Assembly (NCBI GenBank): GCA_937965665.1
Contig: CALCJE010000350.1
Location: 1 to 16,028 of the forward strand
Reading direction: 5' to 3'
Length of the DNA stretch: 16,028 nt
Source: an uncultured Bacteroidales bacterium
GTDB taxonomy: Bacteria > Bacteroidota > Bacteroidia > Bacteroidales > UBA4417
The notes under the pieces were generated by a model, which was not told where the DNA came from, did no database searches, and worked only from the letters and a program-made list of their open reading frames with translations. Position numbers and translations under genes: made by a program. This document shows, one piece after another, positions 1 to 7,125 of this stretch. Numbering within the stretch: the stretch's first letter is position 1; every line of letters starts with the position of its first letter.

Positions 1-47
1 ACGAGATGCCTAAGTGACTGGAGTTCAGACGTGTGCTCTTCCGATCT
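1..47 (+). other. Illumina indexed P7 adapter (artefact, not genomic)
   Basis: Seen directly: 'acgagat' (1-7) is the end of the P7 flow-cell oligo. A 6-base index 'gcctaa' follows (8-13). Positions 14-47 then match the standard TruSeq read-2 adapter, starting 'gtgactggagttc' and ending 'cttccgatct'. The reverse complement of the index, TTAGGC, is TruSeq index 3. Known library oligos explain every base, so genomic sequence begins at about 48. Any protein called through here carries an artefactual 'CSSDL' start. Confidence 0.97.
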
Positions 48-48
48 C

Positions 49-273
49 AGCATGCTGGTATACGAGTACACAGGCCCATTGTATAATGATGATGAAAACC
101 TGGTAGAAATGCCGGCATATTACCGCTTCGACCTGAAAATATCGAAACTGCTGGCGCGAAGATATTTTGTAGCCCTCAACATTCAAAACCTTACCAACAA
201 CATTTACACCGATAACAAGGGTAACCTGGGTATCAGCCGTTTTATCATGCTCGATGCGGGTTACCGGTTCTGA
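49..273 (+). CDS. TonB-dependent receptor, C-terminal fragment (5' end missing)
   Basis: About 74 genomic codons are present, ending in a stop at 271-273. The alternating polar/hydrophobic strands 'YYRFDLKISKLL' and 'YFVALNIQNLTNNIY', and the last strand 'FIMLDAGYRF' with its terminal aromatic residue, are typical of the last strands of an outer-membrane TonB-dependent receptor barrel. Such proteins import siderophores, B12, glycans or peptides using energy from TonB. The plug domain and most of the barrel are lost at the contig edge, so the substrate cannot be told. The open frame runs back to a GTG at 31, but codons 31-48 are adapter and not a real start. The T9SS cargo gene follows after 26 bp, so the two may be co-transcribed. 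Confidence 0.82.
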   Translation, partial: SMLVYEYTGPLYNDDENLVEMPAYYRFDLKISKLLARRYFVALNIQNLTNNIYTDNKGNLGISRFIMLDAGYRF

Positions 274-299
274 TAAAACGAATAATTTTAACCTTTAAA

Positions 300-1148
300 A
301 TGAAATTTATGATAAAAAAGCTACTCTTCGCATTAATCCTGATTCCTTTCCTGCAAGCGGCACAGGCACAGGAAGAAATTGTGAAATGGACTTTCCCGAA
401 CAACCTGCTTACCGACACTGTTCAAAACAGTACAAACCCGCTTAATGCCAGCCAGGTAATCCGGGTTGAAGGCGCCGGGCCAATTTCGATGAAAAACGGT
501 GCAACAGATTATGCTGCACAGGCCATAAACTGGAACGATGGCATGAATGCAAAAAACTGGAACATCAGGTTCCTGACCACAGGCTACGATCATGTTCAAA
601 TATCTTCGAAGCAACAGGGAGGTGGAAACAACGGAGGCCCGAAAGACTTTAAACTGCAGTACAAAATTTCAGTCACAGGTACCTGGACAGATGTGCCGGG
701 AGGAACTATTACCCTGGCCAACGACTGGACTACAGGTGTTATAACGAACCTGGATCTGCCTGCCGAATGCCAGAACCAATCCGAACTGGTTTATATCCGA
801 TGGATTATGGCTTCGAATGATGATATTAAAGGTGGATTGGTAACCGCAGCCGGCGTATCGAAAATTGATGATATCATTATAACCGGAATGCCTGTTACAG
901 GTCTGCCGGATCGGGCATCAGCTGCCGGCTTATATACTTTTCCAAATCCTTCATCGTCCTCATTTACAGTGAACATGCCTGAAGGAACTACGGAATTAGC
1001 AATTTACAATGCAAACGGGCAATTGGTTTTCAAAACTGTCCCGGTCGGTGAATTTCTTCATATAGAAGATAAACTACCTGCTGGTTTGTATTTTGTAAAA
1101 GCCACGCAGAAAGAAAAAGTAAAGCTGATTAAACATATCGTAAAATAG
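300..1148 (+). CDS. Secreted protein with T9SS type A (Por) sorting domain
   Basis: 282 aa. Residues 1-23 form a signal peptide (KK, then a hydrophobic core, then 'AAQAQEE'). A second ATG at 309 also fits, directly before 'KKLLFALIL'. Residues 25-200 look like an all-beta jelly-roll or lectin-like module rich in Trp, Gly and Asn, ending 'SKIDDIIITG'. I do not recognise a named family or catalytic residues there. Residues 205-282 are a type A T9SS C-terminal signal: 'FPNPSSSSFTV', 'LAIYNANGQLVF', 'LPAGLYFVKA', 'KLIKHIVK'. This domain takes proteins across the outer membrane through the Por machinery for cell-surface anchoring or release. It lies 26 bp after the TonB-dependent receptor gene, and a strong terminator follows, so this is the end of a transcription unit. 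The role of the N-terminal module (carbohydrate binding or adhesion) is a guess. Confidence 0.88.
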   Translation: MKFMIKKLLFALILIPFLQAAQAQEEIVKWTFPNNLLTDTVQNSTNPLNASQVIRVEGAGPISMKNGATDYAAQAINWNDGMNAKNWNIRFLTTGYDHVQISSKQQGGGNNGGPKDFKLQYKISVTGTWTDVPGGTITLANDWTTGVITNLDLPAECQNQSELVYIRWIMASNDDIKGGLVTAAGVSKIDDIIITGMPVTGLPDRASAAGLYTFPNPSSSSFTVNMPEGTTELAIYNANGQLVFKTVPVGEFLHIEDKLPAGLYFVKATQKEKVKLIKHIVK

Positions 1149-1164
1149 CATTAAACTCTTTTCC

Positions 1165-1209
1165 AGAAATGCCGGTAAGCTTCAGTTGTTTACCGGCATT
1201 TCTATTTTT
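1165..1209 (+). terminator. Rho-independent terminator after the T9SS cargo gene
   Basis: A perfect 14-bp stem (1165-1178 'agaaatgccggtaa' with 1190-1203 'ttaccggcatttct') encloses an 11-nt loop and is followed by TTTTT at 1205-1209. It begins 16 bp after the stop codon. The A/T-rich outer stem with a GC core and T-tract could also work on the opposite strand. Confidence 0.85.
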
Positions 1210-1331
1210 GTCGGAAAATTTTAAAGGCATGTATTCTGATAAATAACCGGATAAAAAATATACTCCGTCTAGTACCTAAAGCTTTTGTACATTTATCGTG
1301 CAATTTAACATGATCCAAAAATCAAACTTCT

Positions 1332-1709
1332 ATGAAACTACTTGGCCTTGCCCCTATGCTTTGGACAAAACACCTGAACCTTTCGGTGGGTTATTACACC
1401 AATATCCTGAAATTTAATTGCGATGAAATGAATGAAGAACTGGGCTGGGCCTCACTCAGTCGTGACAATATACAGGTGATGCTGGCTGTGCCCAAACAGC
1501 ATCCCGAATTTAAAGCGCCTCAGTTTACAGGTACCATATACATACACACCGACGACGTGGAGAAAATATGGAAAGAGCTCAAAGACAAAGTGGAAATCGT
1601 GTACCCGATTGATAATTTTGAAACCGGCATGCGTGAATTTGCCATCTACGACTGCAACAGGTACATCCTGCAATTCGGGCAGGAAATTGATTTAGATAAA
1701 TTGAAATAG
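1332..1709 (+). CDS. VOC-superfamily protein (glyoxalase / bleomycin-resistance fold)
   Basis: 125 aa, the usual length of a single vicinal-oxygen-chelate protein made of two beta-alpha-beta-beta-beta modules. Module 1 runs from 'LLGLAPMLWTKHLNLSVGYYTNILKF' features to about residue 60. Module 2 starts at 'GTIYIHTDDVEKIWKELK' and ends with the characteristic 'GMREFAIYDCNRYILQFGQE' (99-118). Members include glyoxalase I, dioxygenases and drug-binding resistance proteins. The substrate cannot be assigned here. No signal peptide is present, so it should be cytosolic. It appears to stand alone, with a terminator before it and 585 gene-free bases after it. A weak Bacteroidota-like -7 box 'tacattta' (1288-1295) lies upstream, but no clear -33 element was found. 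Confidence 0.85.
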   Translation: MKLLGLAPMLWTKHLNLSVGYYTNILKFNCDEMNEELGWASLSRDNIQVMLAVPKQHPEFKAPQFTGTIYIHTDDVEKIWKELKDKVEIVYPIDNFETGMREFAIYDCNRYILQFGQEIDLDKLK

Positions 1710-2027
1710 TCAGAAACTGGCAGTAATCAGAAGTGGTTCATGGTTTTTGTTCCTGCCCAAGCTGAGATCAACAGCCTGCCTGAATTGTTGAAAATGTATT
1801 AAAATCCAAAATCAAAATTACGGTCACCAAAACACTTATTTATAAGTAGTTAGAAGGAAACAGCATGGTAAGTAGTAGCAAGTTAAAGTTTAAGATTAAA
1901 CTTAATTTCGAAACCGGACTTTCTGCCTGTTTTTCAGCTACTGACCCAAAGTGAGGCATTGGCATGACTCATTTAAATGTTAAAGTAATTTTACCCCAAT
2001 AATCTGCATTTTATTGTACAATCTTAC

Positions 2028-2058
2028 AAAACGCTTCAGGAAACAGGAGCGTTTTTTT
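2028..2058 (+). terminator. Rho-independent terminator
   Basis: A 10-bp stem (2028-2037 'aaaacgcttc' with 2046-2055 'ggagcgtttt', one G-T pair) has the 8-nt loop 'aggaaaca' and runs into seven Ts (2052-2058). It would end transcripts from the VOC gene or from an unannotated small RNA in the preceding 300 bp. Confidence 0.75.
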
Positions 2059-2132
2059 ATTATTTGTTTAATTTTTACAGCAATTTATTAAACAATAATT
2101 CACCTTATCTGTTTTAAAAAGTAATCAGAAGC

Positions 2133-2239
2133 ACTTGAGAATATTCATTTTTGAAGAAGCAATTTTTAGGTTAAAAAATGATTTTGGTCTAAGCCAGCAA
2201 AAAACCTGATTTTTATTACTTCAAATGAATATTACAAGG
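2133..2239. repeat. Imperfect inverted repeat, possibly MITE-like
   Basis: The left arm 2134-2156 pairs with the right arm 2219-2238. The core is 11 perfect base pairs (2140-2150 'aatattcattt' with 2223-2233 'aaatgaatatt'). It is extended inward by 'gaag'/'cttc' across a 2-nt bulge and outward by 'cttg'/'caag' across small bulges, giving about 19 bp in all around a 62-nt AT-rich centre. A 5-bp direct repeat 'gaagc' flanks it (2128-2132 and 2240-2244). It could be a miniature mobile element, or a structured regulatory leader for dps 56 bp downstream. Confidence 0.45.
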
Positions 2240-2294
2240 GAAGCTCTGATACTTAAATAATAAATATAAGTCAAACAATCAGCAATTTAATAAA

Positions 2295-2783
2295 ATGAAA
2301 GACATAAATGCAATCGGGCTCAACAGCAGCAAAGCCAGGCTTTTATCCGAAAAACTCAACGAGCTACTGGCAAATTACTCCATATTTTACCAGAATACCA
2401 GGGGCTACCACTGGAATATTAAAGGAGAAAAATTTTTCGAACTTCACCTGAAGTTTGAAGAACTTTACAATGACCTGTTCCTGAAAATAGACGAAGTAGC
2501 CGAAAGGATTCTTACACTGGGCTATGCCCCGGTGCATAAATTTTCAGATTACCGGAGCATTTCGACCATAAAAGAAAGCGAACAGGTAAGCAATGGAATT
2601 GAGGCAGTTGGAGAAATACTGAACGCCTTACGGACCATAATCATTTTGCAGCGCGAAATACTTCAATTGTCGGCCGATGCAGGCGACGAAGGAACAAACG
2701 CCCTGATGAGCGACTATATACGTTTGCAGGAAAAATCGGTATGGATGTACTCCGCTTTTTTAAATAAAAGTTCAGATCAGTAA
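2295..2783 (+). CDS. dps: Dps-family ferritin-like DNA-protection protein
   Basis: 162 aa, normal for Dps. It forms dodecamers that oxidise Fe2+ (preferably with H2O2) and store ferric iron, limiting Fenton chemistry and often shielding DNA. The inter-subunit ferroxidase residues are all visible with the right spacing: H39 in 'GYHWNIKG', H51 in 'FFELHLKF', and D66 and E70 in 'KIDEVAERI'. These correspond to H31, H43, D58 and E62 of Listeria innocua Dps, each shifted by eight. The N-terminus is short and not strongly Lys-rich, so direct DNA binding is uncertain. The ATG at 2295 follows an A/T-rich leader with no Shine-Dalgarno site. The SDR gene starts 68 bp downstream on the same strand. Confidence 0.95.
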   Translation: MKDINAIGLNSSKARLLSEKLNELLANYSIFYQNTRGYHWNIKGEKFFELHLKFEELYNDLFLKIDEVAERILTLGYAPVHKFSDYRSISTIKESEQVSNGIEAVGEILNALRTIIILQREILQLSADAGDEGTNALMSDYIRLQEKSVWMYSAFLNKSSDQ

Positions 2784-2851
2784 AAAAGCCCAATATTAGT
2801 AACAACAGGCAGCAGCAAGCGAAGATTACGCATTAAAACGACGAATAACAA

Positions 2852-4276
2852 ATGAAAATTTTACTTACAGGCGTAACCGGTTATATCGCACAGCGACTGC
2901 TGCCTGTTTTGCTGCAAAATGGCCACCATGTGGTTTGCTGTGTTCGTGACAGGAATCGATTTAATTCAAAAAAATACGCCATCCACCAGTTAACTGTTAT
3001 TGAAGCTGATTTCCTGAACAAGGATAGCCTGCATGTAATTCCGGCCGATATTGACCTGGCTTTTTACCTGATCCATTCCATGTCGACCCAATCCGGCGAT
3101 TTTGAATCGATGGAGCAGGTTTGTGCCACTAACTTCCGCGACAGCATACAAAAAACAAATGCCCGACAGGTAATTTACCTGAGTGGTATTGTAAATGAAA
3201 CGGAGTTGTCGAAACATCTTTCGTCGCGTAAAAATGTGGAAAGCATACTTGCCGGCGCCACCTTTGCGCTAACTACCTTAAAAGCAGGCATTATAGTGGG
3301 CTCGGGCAGCGCTTCTTTCGAAATTATCCGCGACCTGGTTGAAAAACTCCCGATTATGATAACCCCACGCTGGCTTGAGACAAAATGCCAGCCCATAGCT
3401 ATCCGGAATGTGATACAGTTTTTGGTGGGCGTGATCGGCAATACTGAAACCTATAACAAAAGTTTCGATATCGGCGGACCTGATATTTTGAGTTACAAGG
3501 AGATGCTGTTGCGATTTGCTGCCATCAGGAAACTGAAGAGAACAATTATTGTTGTGCCGGTAATGACTCCCAGGATATCATCGTACTGGTTGTATTTTGT
3601 AACTGCAACATCATTTTCACTTGCTAAAAACCTGGTTAACAGCATGAAAGTTGAAGTTATATGCCAGCCAAACAACCTGGCTTCGATGCTCGGGATAAGC
3701 TTAATTGATTATGATACCGCCATCCGGCTGGCGTTTGATAAAATTGAGCAAAACCAGGTAATATCAAGCTGGAAGGATGCCCAAACCAGCAATGTACTTC
3801 AGAAAGGTATTTCACAATTTATTGAAATACCGGTAAACGGCTGTTTTAAAGATACCAGGAAAAAAGAAGTGGCAAACAGCCAGTCAGCGCTGAACAAAAT
3901 CTGGTCGATAGGCGGAAAAACCGGTTGGTATTGCGGCAACTGGCTTTGGGAATTACGCGGGTTTATGGATCGGCTTGCAGGCGGTGTGGGCATGAGGCGC
4001 GGCAGGAAAAGCGATACTGATATTTCGGCCGGCGATGCGCTGGATTTCTGGCGCGTATTGTATGCCGACCGCGAAGAAAAAAGGCTCTTGCTCTATGCCG
4101 AAATGAAATTACCCGGCGAAGCCTGGCTCGAATTTTCCATAGATGATAAAAATATCCTGACGCAGACGGCTACATTCAGGCCTTTAGGATTGCCGGGAAG
4201 GCTTTACTGGTATTCAGTTCTACCATTTCACGGTTTTATTTTCAGGGGTATGATCAAAAAAATTGCAGCGCCGTAA
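2852..4276 (+). CDS. Atypical SDR NAD(P)-binding protein with C-terminal DUF2867
   Basis: 474 aa. The N-terminal Rossmann domain (1 to about 300) opens with the glycine motif GVTGYIA (7-13) in the NmrA/extended-SDR style. It also has 'YLIHSM' (72-77), 'YLSG' (109-112) and 'LSKHLSSR' (119-126), which recur in this family (E. coli YbjT-like). The C-terminal part (about 325-474; 'GDALDFWRVLYADREEKRLLLYAEMKLPG' region and 'RPLGLPGRLYWYSVLPFHGFIFRGM' region) fits DUF2867. The classical YxxxK catalytic pair is not evident, so it may be a redox sensor or an atypical reductase. Similar two-domain proteins are often found near photolyase, DUF1295 and TspO genes in stress clusters. It follows dps by 68 bp and precedes the aldo/keto reductase by 143 bp. 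The reaction and substrate are unknown. Confidence 0.85.
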   Translation: MKILLTGVTGYIAQRLLPVLLQNGHHVVCCVRDRNRFNSKKYAIHQLTVIEADFLNKDSLHVIPADIDLAFYLIHSMSTQSGDFESMEQVCATNFRDSIQKTNARQVIYLSGIVNETELSKHLSSRKNVESILAGATFALTTLKAGIIVGSGSASFEIIRDLVEKLPIMITPRWLETKCQPIAIRNVIQFLVGVIGNTETYNKSFDIGGPDILSYKEMLLRFAAIRKLKRTIIVVPVMTPRISSYWLYFVTATSFSLAKNLVNSMKVEVICQPNNLASMLGISLIDYDTAIRLAFDKIEQNQVISSWKDAQTSNVLQKGISQFIEIPVNGCFKDTRKKEVANSQSALNKIWSIGGKTGWYCGNWLWELRGFMDRLAGGVGMRRGRKSDTDISAGDALDFWRVLYADREEKRLLLYAEMKLPGEAWLEFSIDDKNILTQTATFRPLGLPGRLYWYSVLPFHGFIFRGMIKKIAAP

Positions 4277-4419
4277 TTTGATGCAGACTTCTAAAACCAA
4301 TAAGCACTGACGCTCAACAAAATACGGGTAACCTTTCACACAATCCGAATCAGATGTCAGCTATCTTTATAAAGATTAAGAAACACGTCATTTTAACTTA
4401 AAGAACATATTGAATTACT

Positions 4420-5394
4420 ATGAAACAGGAGATTCCACTCAGAAAACTAGGCAATTCCGAAATGCAGGTTACCCCGATAGGTTTGGGTTGCTGGCAGTTC
4501 AGCAAACAACAAAATATGGCCGGAAAATTCTGGCCGACGATTGAAAATGATCTGATCACCAGCATTATAAAAAGCTCGCTTGAAGGAGGCATCAATTGGT
4601 TCGACACCGCCGAAGTTTACGGGAATGGTGCTTCGGAGCGGGCCCTTTCGGGAGCACTTTCTGCCGTTGGGAAAAAGCCGGGCGAAATTATGGTTGCTAC
4701 CAAATGGTGGCCGATGTTCAGAACCGCTTCAAACATTCCGAAAACAATCCATTCTCGTTTAGATGCACTGAAACCCTACCCTATTGATCTGTACCAGGTA
4801 CACCAGCCCTGGGGTTTCTCGAACGAGAAAGCTGAAATGGATGCCATGGCCAGGTTGGTGAAAGAAAACAGGATCAAATATGTGGGGGTTAGCAATTTTT
4901 CAGCTTCGCAGATGCGGTCAGCCTGGGAAGCGCTCCAAAAACATGGCATCAATTTGATTTCCAACCAGGTGCGATACAACCTCCTCGACCGAAAAATCGA
5001 ATCGAACGGGATATTGCAAACAGCCAAAGAACTGGGCATCAGCATTATTGCTTACTCCCCGCTGGCGCAGGGTCTGGTAACCGGGAAGTTTCACGACAAT
5101 CCGCAGTTACTTAAGAATATTGGTATGCGCAAATATACACCCCAGTTTAAATCCTCGGGACTCGAAAAGAGCAGGCCTGTTATAAAATGTGTACAGGAAC
5201 TTGCCATAAAGTATAATGTTTCACCATCGCAAATCGCGCTCAACTGGCTGATCAATTTTCATGGCGAAACTGTGGTTGCCATTCCCGGAGCTACGAAGGA
5301 ATCGCATGCAAACGAAAATACCGGGGCAATGACGTTTACCTTATCAGATGATGACCTGGCATTACTCGACAAAAAGAGCAGCATATTCAGGTAA
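4420..5394 (+). CDS. Aldo/keto reductase
   Basis: 324 aa, the usual size for a monomeric NADPH-dependent (beta/alpha)8-barrel oxidoreductase. The catalytic tetrad is visible: D62 and Y67 in 'NWFDTAEVYGNG', K95 in 'MVATKWWP' and H128 in 'LYQVHQPWG'. Cofactor-site features include 'IKYVGVSNFSA', 'SNQVRYNLLDR', 'IIAYSPLAQGLVTGKF' and 'AIPGATKESHANEN'. It reduces an aldehyde or ketone, but the physiological substrate cannot be read from the sequence. It is cytosolic, with no signal peptide. A possible -7 box 'tatcttta' (4362-4369) precedes it, but the -33 element is unconvincing. The DUF1295 gene begins 39 bp after its stop, so the pair is probably co-transcribed. Confidence 0.93.
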   Translation: MKQEIPLRKLGNSEMQVTPIGLGCWQFSKQQNMAGKFWPTIENDLITSIIKSSLEGGINWFDTAEVYGNGASERALSGALSAVGKKPGEIMVATKWWPMFRTASNIPKTIHSRLDALKPYPIDLYQVHQPWGFSNEKAEMDAMARLVKENRIKYVGVSNFSASQMRSAWEALQKHGINLISNQVRYNLLDRKIESNGILQTAKELGISIIAYSPLAQGLVTGKFHDNPQLLKNIGMRKYTPQFKSSGLEKSRPVIKCVQELAIKYNVSPSQIALNWLINFHGETVVAIPGATKESHANENTGAMTFTLSDDDLALLDKKSSIFR

Positions 5395-5433
5395 TACATG
5401 TAACGCCATTTACCAACTAACATTAACTAAACC

Positions 5434-6210
5434 ATGACATTTCTCCAGATTTACCTTCTCGCTTTTGCCGCCATTATGTTGATGATGACGTTGCTGTGGT
5501 TTGTAAGCATCAAACTCAGGAATGTAAGCATAGTAGACCTTTTCTGGGGTTTTGGTTTTGTAGTAGCAGGCTGGGTTTACTTTATCAACACCGAAGGGTT
5601 TGAAGCCCGTAAAATACTTCTTATGAGCCTTGTTACAGTTTGGGGACTGCGCCTGTCCATATACCTGGCGTGGCGTAACCTGGGCAAAGGCGAGGATTTC
5701 AGGTACCAGAAATTCAGGAAGGACTTTGGCGACGGCTATTGGTGGTACAGTTTCTTTTCAGTCTTTCTGCTGCAAGGTATATTGATGTGGCTAATCTCCG
5801 TCCCTTTGCTCGGAGCCCAGTTTTATCCGGAAAAAACCCTGGGCGTTCTTGATTTTATTGGCGTTGCAATCTGGGTCATTGGTTTTGTATTTGAAGCAGG
5901 CGGCGATCTTCAGCTGGCCCGGTTTAAAGCCAATCCGGCAAACCGGGGAAAGGTGCTCGACACCGGATTCTGGCATTACACACGCCATCCCAATTACTTT
6001 GGTGATGCTGCCGTATGGACAGGATATGGACTAATATGCATTTCGGGCGGGAGTTACTGGCCGGTGCTGGGATCGGTGTTAATGACAGCTTTAATCATTA
6101 AAGTATCCGGTTTAGCCTTGCTCGAAAAAACACTGAACACCACAAAGCCCGGATACCAGGAATATGTACGGAAAACGAGTGCCTTTATACCGTGGTTCCC
6201 CAAGAAGTAG
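5434..6210 (+). CDS. DUF1295 membrane protein, steroid 5-alpha-reductase-like
   Basis: 258 aa with about six hydrophobic segments (roughly 5-26, 32-51, 60-80, 104-124, 138-155, 196-228). The C-terminal signature 'GFWHYTRHPNYFGDAAVWTGYG' (178-199 region) contains R184-H185-P186-N187-Y188. This is the conserved NADPH-binding element shared by DUF1295, steroid 5-alpha reductases and isoprenylcysteine methyltransferase-like proteins. Further family features are 'VSIVDLFWG' (31-39) and 'GLRLSIYLAWRNLGKGEDFRY' near 71-91. It is probably an inner-membrane reductase acting on a lipid-like substrate, not identified here. It follows the aldo/keto reductase by 39 bp. A 7-bp tandem repeat starts 8 bp after its stop codon. 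Confidence 0.9.
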   Translation: MTFLQIYLLAFAAIMLMMTLLWFVSIKLRNVSIVDLFWGFGFVVAGWVYFINTEGFEARKILLMSLVTVWGLRLSIYLAWRNLGKGEDFRYQKFRKDFGDGYWWYSFFSVFLLQGILMWLISVPLLGAQFYPEKTLGVLDFIGVAIWVIGFVFEAGGDLQLARFKANPANRGKVLDTGFWHYTRHPNYFGDAAVWTGYGLICISGGSYWPVLGSVLMTALIIKVSGLALLEKTLNTTKPGYQEYVRKTSAFIPWFPKK

Positions 6211-6218
6211 AGCTTGTT

Positions 6219-6309
6219 GGATGTTGGATGTGGGATGTGGGATGTGGGATGTGGGATGTGGGATGTCGGATGTGGAATGTCGGATGTGGAATGTCGGATT
6301 GCGGATTGC
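6219..6309. repeat. Heptanucleotide tandem repeat, 13 copies
   Basis: Thirteen 7-bp units run without interruption: GGATGTT, then five GGATGTG, GGATGTC, GGATGTG, GAATGTC, GGATGTG, GAATGTC, and two GGATTGC. The perfect central block and the decayed 3' edge suggest growth by slippage. It lies between the DUF1295 stop and the membrane peroxiredoxin gene, 77 bp before that gene's ATG. The bottom strand would read as an HPTS-type peptide repeat, which I regard as an artefact. It is not CRISPR-like, as there are no spacers. Confidence 0.95.
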
Positions 6310-6386
6310 ATGTAGAGGGCAGGAACCTGGAAGTAATATTTAAAACTTGGCTCTTTTAACTGGATCATTAACCTTAACTTTTGCTC

Positions 6387-7121
6387 ATGTTTATCCTCGA
6401 AAACATCTGGCTTATACTGTTCATCGCCTGGGGCTTACCCCTCACTTTTTACCGTGGGAAATTCAGGAAAATTGTTTACCAGACCAACAGCTGGACCATC
6501 AACTTCAAACCGGTTTTTGTAAAGGAACTGAAGGCACTTTTCGGCAACATCTATCCGGATAACGGAAATTATCTAAAAATGAGAAACTTCTATCGTTTCT
6601 ACCTCATCATCTACCTGCTTTTATTCACATCGTATTTAACCTTTAGTCAAATTAACAAAATGAACGAAATTAAAATCGGGAGCAGCATCCCATCCTTTAC
6701 CCTGCCGGATCAGAACGGCAATTTATTCGATATCAATTCGGTACTCGGAAAAAAGAACCTGGTTATTTATTTTTATCCAAAGGACGACACTCCCGGCTGT
6801 ACCGCCCAGGCTTGTTCGTTTCGCGATCAGTTTGAGGTTTTTACCGAAGCCGATGCCGTAATCATAGGCATAAGTGGGCAATCGGTGGAAAGCCATAAAG
6901 AATTTGCTCTGAAGCACAGGCTTACTTTTACCCTGCTGAGCGACGAAGGAAATAAAATAAGGAAGCAATTCGGCGTGCCCACTAATTTCCTGGGATTGTT
7001 GCCAGGTCGCGTAACCTATGTTGCCGATAAAACGGGTAAAGTAATCTATATTTTTAATTCGCAGATGCAGGCTACAAAACATGTAGATGAAGCGCTGAGA
7101 ATCCTCAAACAATCAAAATAA
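6387..7121 (+). CDS. Membrane-anchored Bcp-type peroxiredoxin
   Basis: 244 aa from the ATG at 6387. The open frame also has a TTG at 6381, which I reject because an ATG lies two codons later. Residue numbers here count from the TTG. The C-terminal domain (about 97-246) is a thioredoxin-fold peroxiredoxin of the Bcp/PrxQ type: 'FYPKDDTPGCTAQACSFRD' holds peroxidatic C140 and a probable resolving C145, with the five-residue spacing of PrxQ. It reduces H2O2 or organic peroxides using thioredoxin. Ahead of it is an unusual section: a hydrophobic helix (4-22), a basic/aromatic stretch 'RGKFRKIVYQT', and a second hydrophobic helix (73-89). A cytosolic Bcp of normal length could start at ATG 6660, and a signal-peptide form at 6579. 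The continuous, coding-like frame upstream favours the long form. tspO follows after 4 bp. Confidence 0.85.
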   Translation: MFILENIWLILFIAWGLPLTFYRGKFRKIVYQTNSWTINFKPVFVKELKALFGNIYPDNGNYLKMRNFYRFYLIIYLLLFTSYLTFSQINKMNEIKIGSSIPSFTLPDQNGNLFDINSVLGKKNLVIYFYPKDDTPGCTAQACSFRDQFEVFTEADAVIIGISGQSVESHKEFALKHRLTFTLLSDEGNKIRKQFGVPTNFLGLLPGRVTYVADKTGKVIYIFNSQMQATKHVDEALRILKQSK

Positions 7122-7125
7122 CGAG

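Larger units (their letters stand above)
1710..2294. other. Gene-free stretch between the VOC gene and dps
   Basis: No convincing gene was found. In frame with the VOC gene and past its TAG, about 31 sense codons continue to a stop at 1803-1805, including 'MVFVPAQAEINSLPELLK'. This may be chance or a tiny gene remnant. A 29-codon ATG frame at 1865-1954 (Lys- and Ser-rich) shows no family signature. The stretch also holds a terminator (2028-2058) and an inverted-repeat structure (2133-2239), listed separately. The terminator sits more than 300 bp from the VOC stop, so a small RNA ending at about 2058 is possible. Confidence 0.6.

Noticed and set aside
1203..1210. Perfect TANNTTTG promoter box ('tatttttg')
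   Set aside because: It is the T-tract of the terminator and has no -33 element at the right distance.
1710..1805. VOC gene extended by stop-codon readthrough
   Set aside because: About 31 sense codons follow the TAG in frame, but the VOC domain is already complete at residue 125 and the extra peptide matches nothing in that family. Chance or a tiny remnant is more likely.
6219..6309. Possible CRISPR array
   Set aside because: The units are 7 bp, contiguous and without spacers, and there are no cas genes nearby.
6054..6368. Bottom-strand frame encoding an HPTS-type heptapeptide repeat
   Set aside because: The peptide repeat is only the translation of the 7-bp DNA array. The rest of the frame is antisense to DUF1295.
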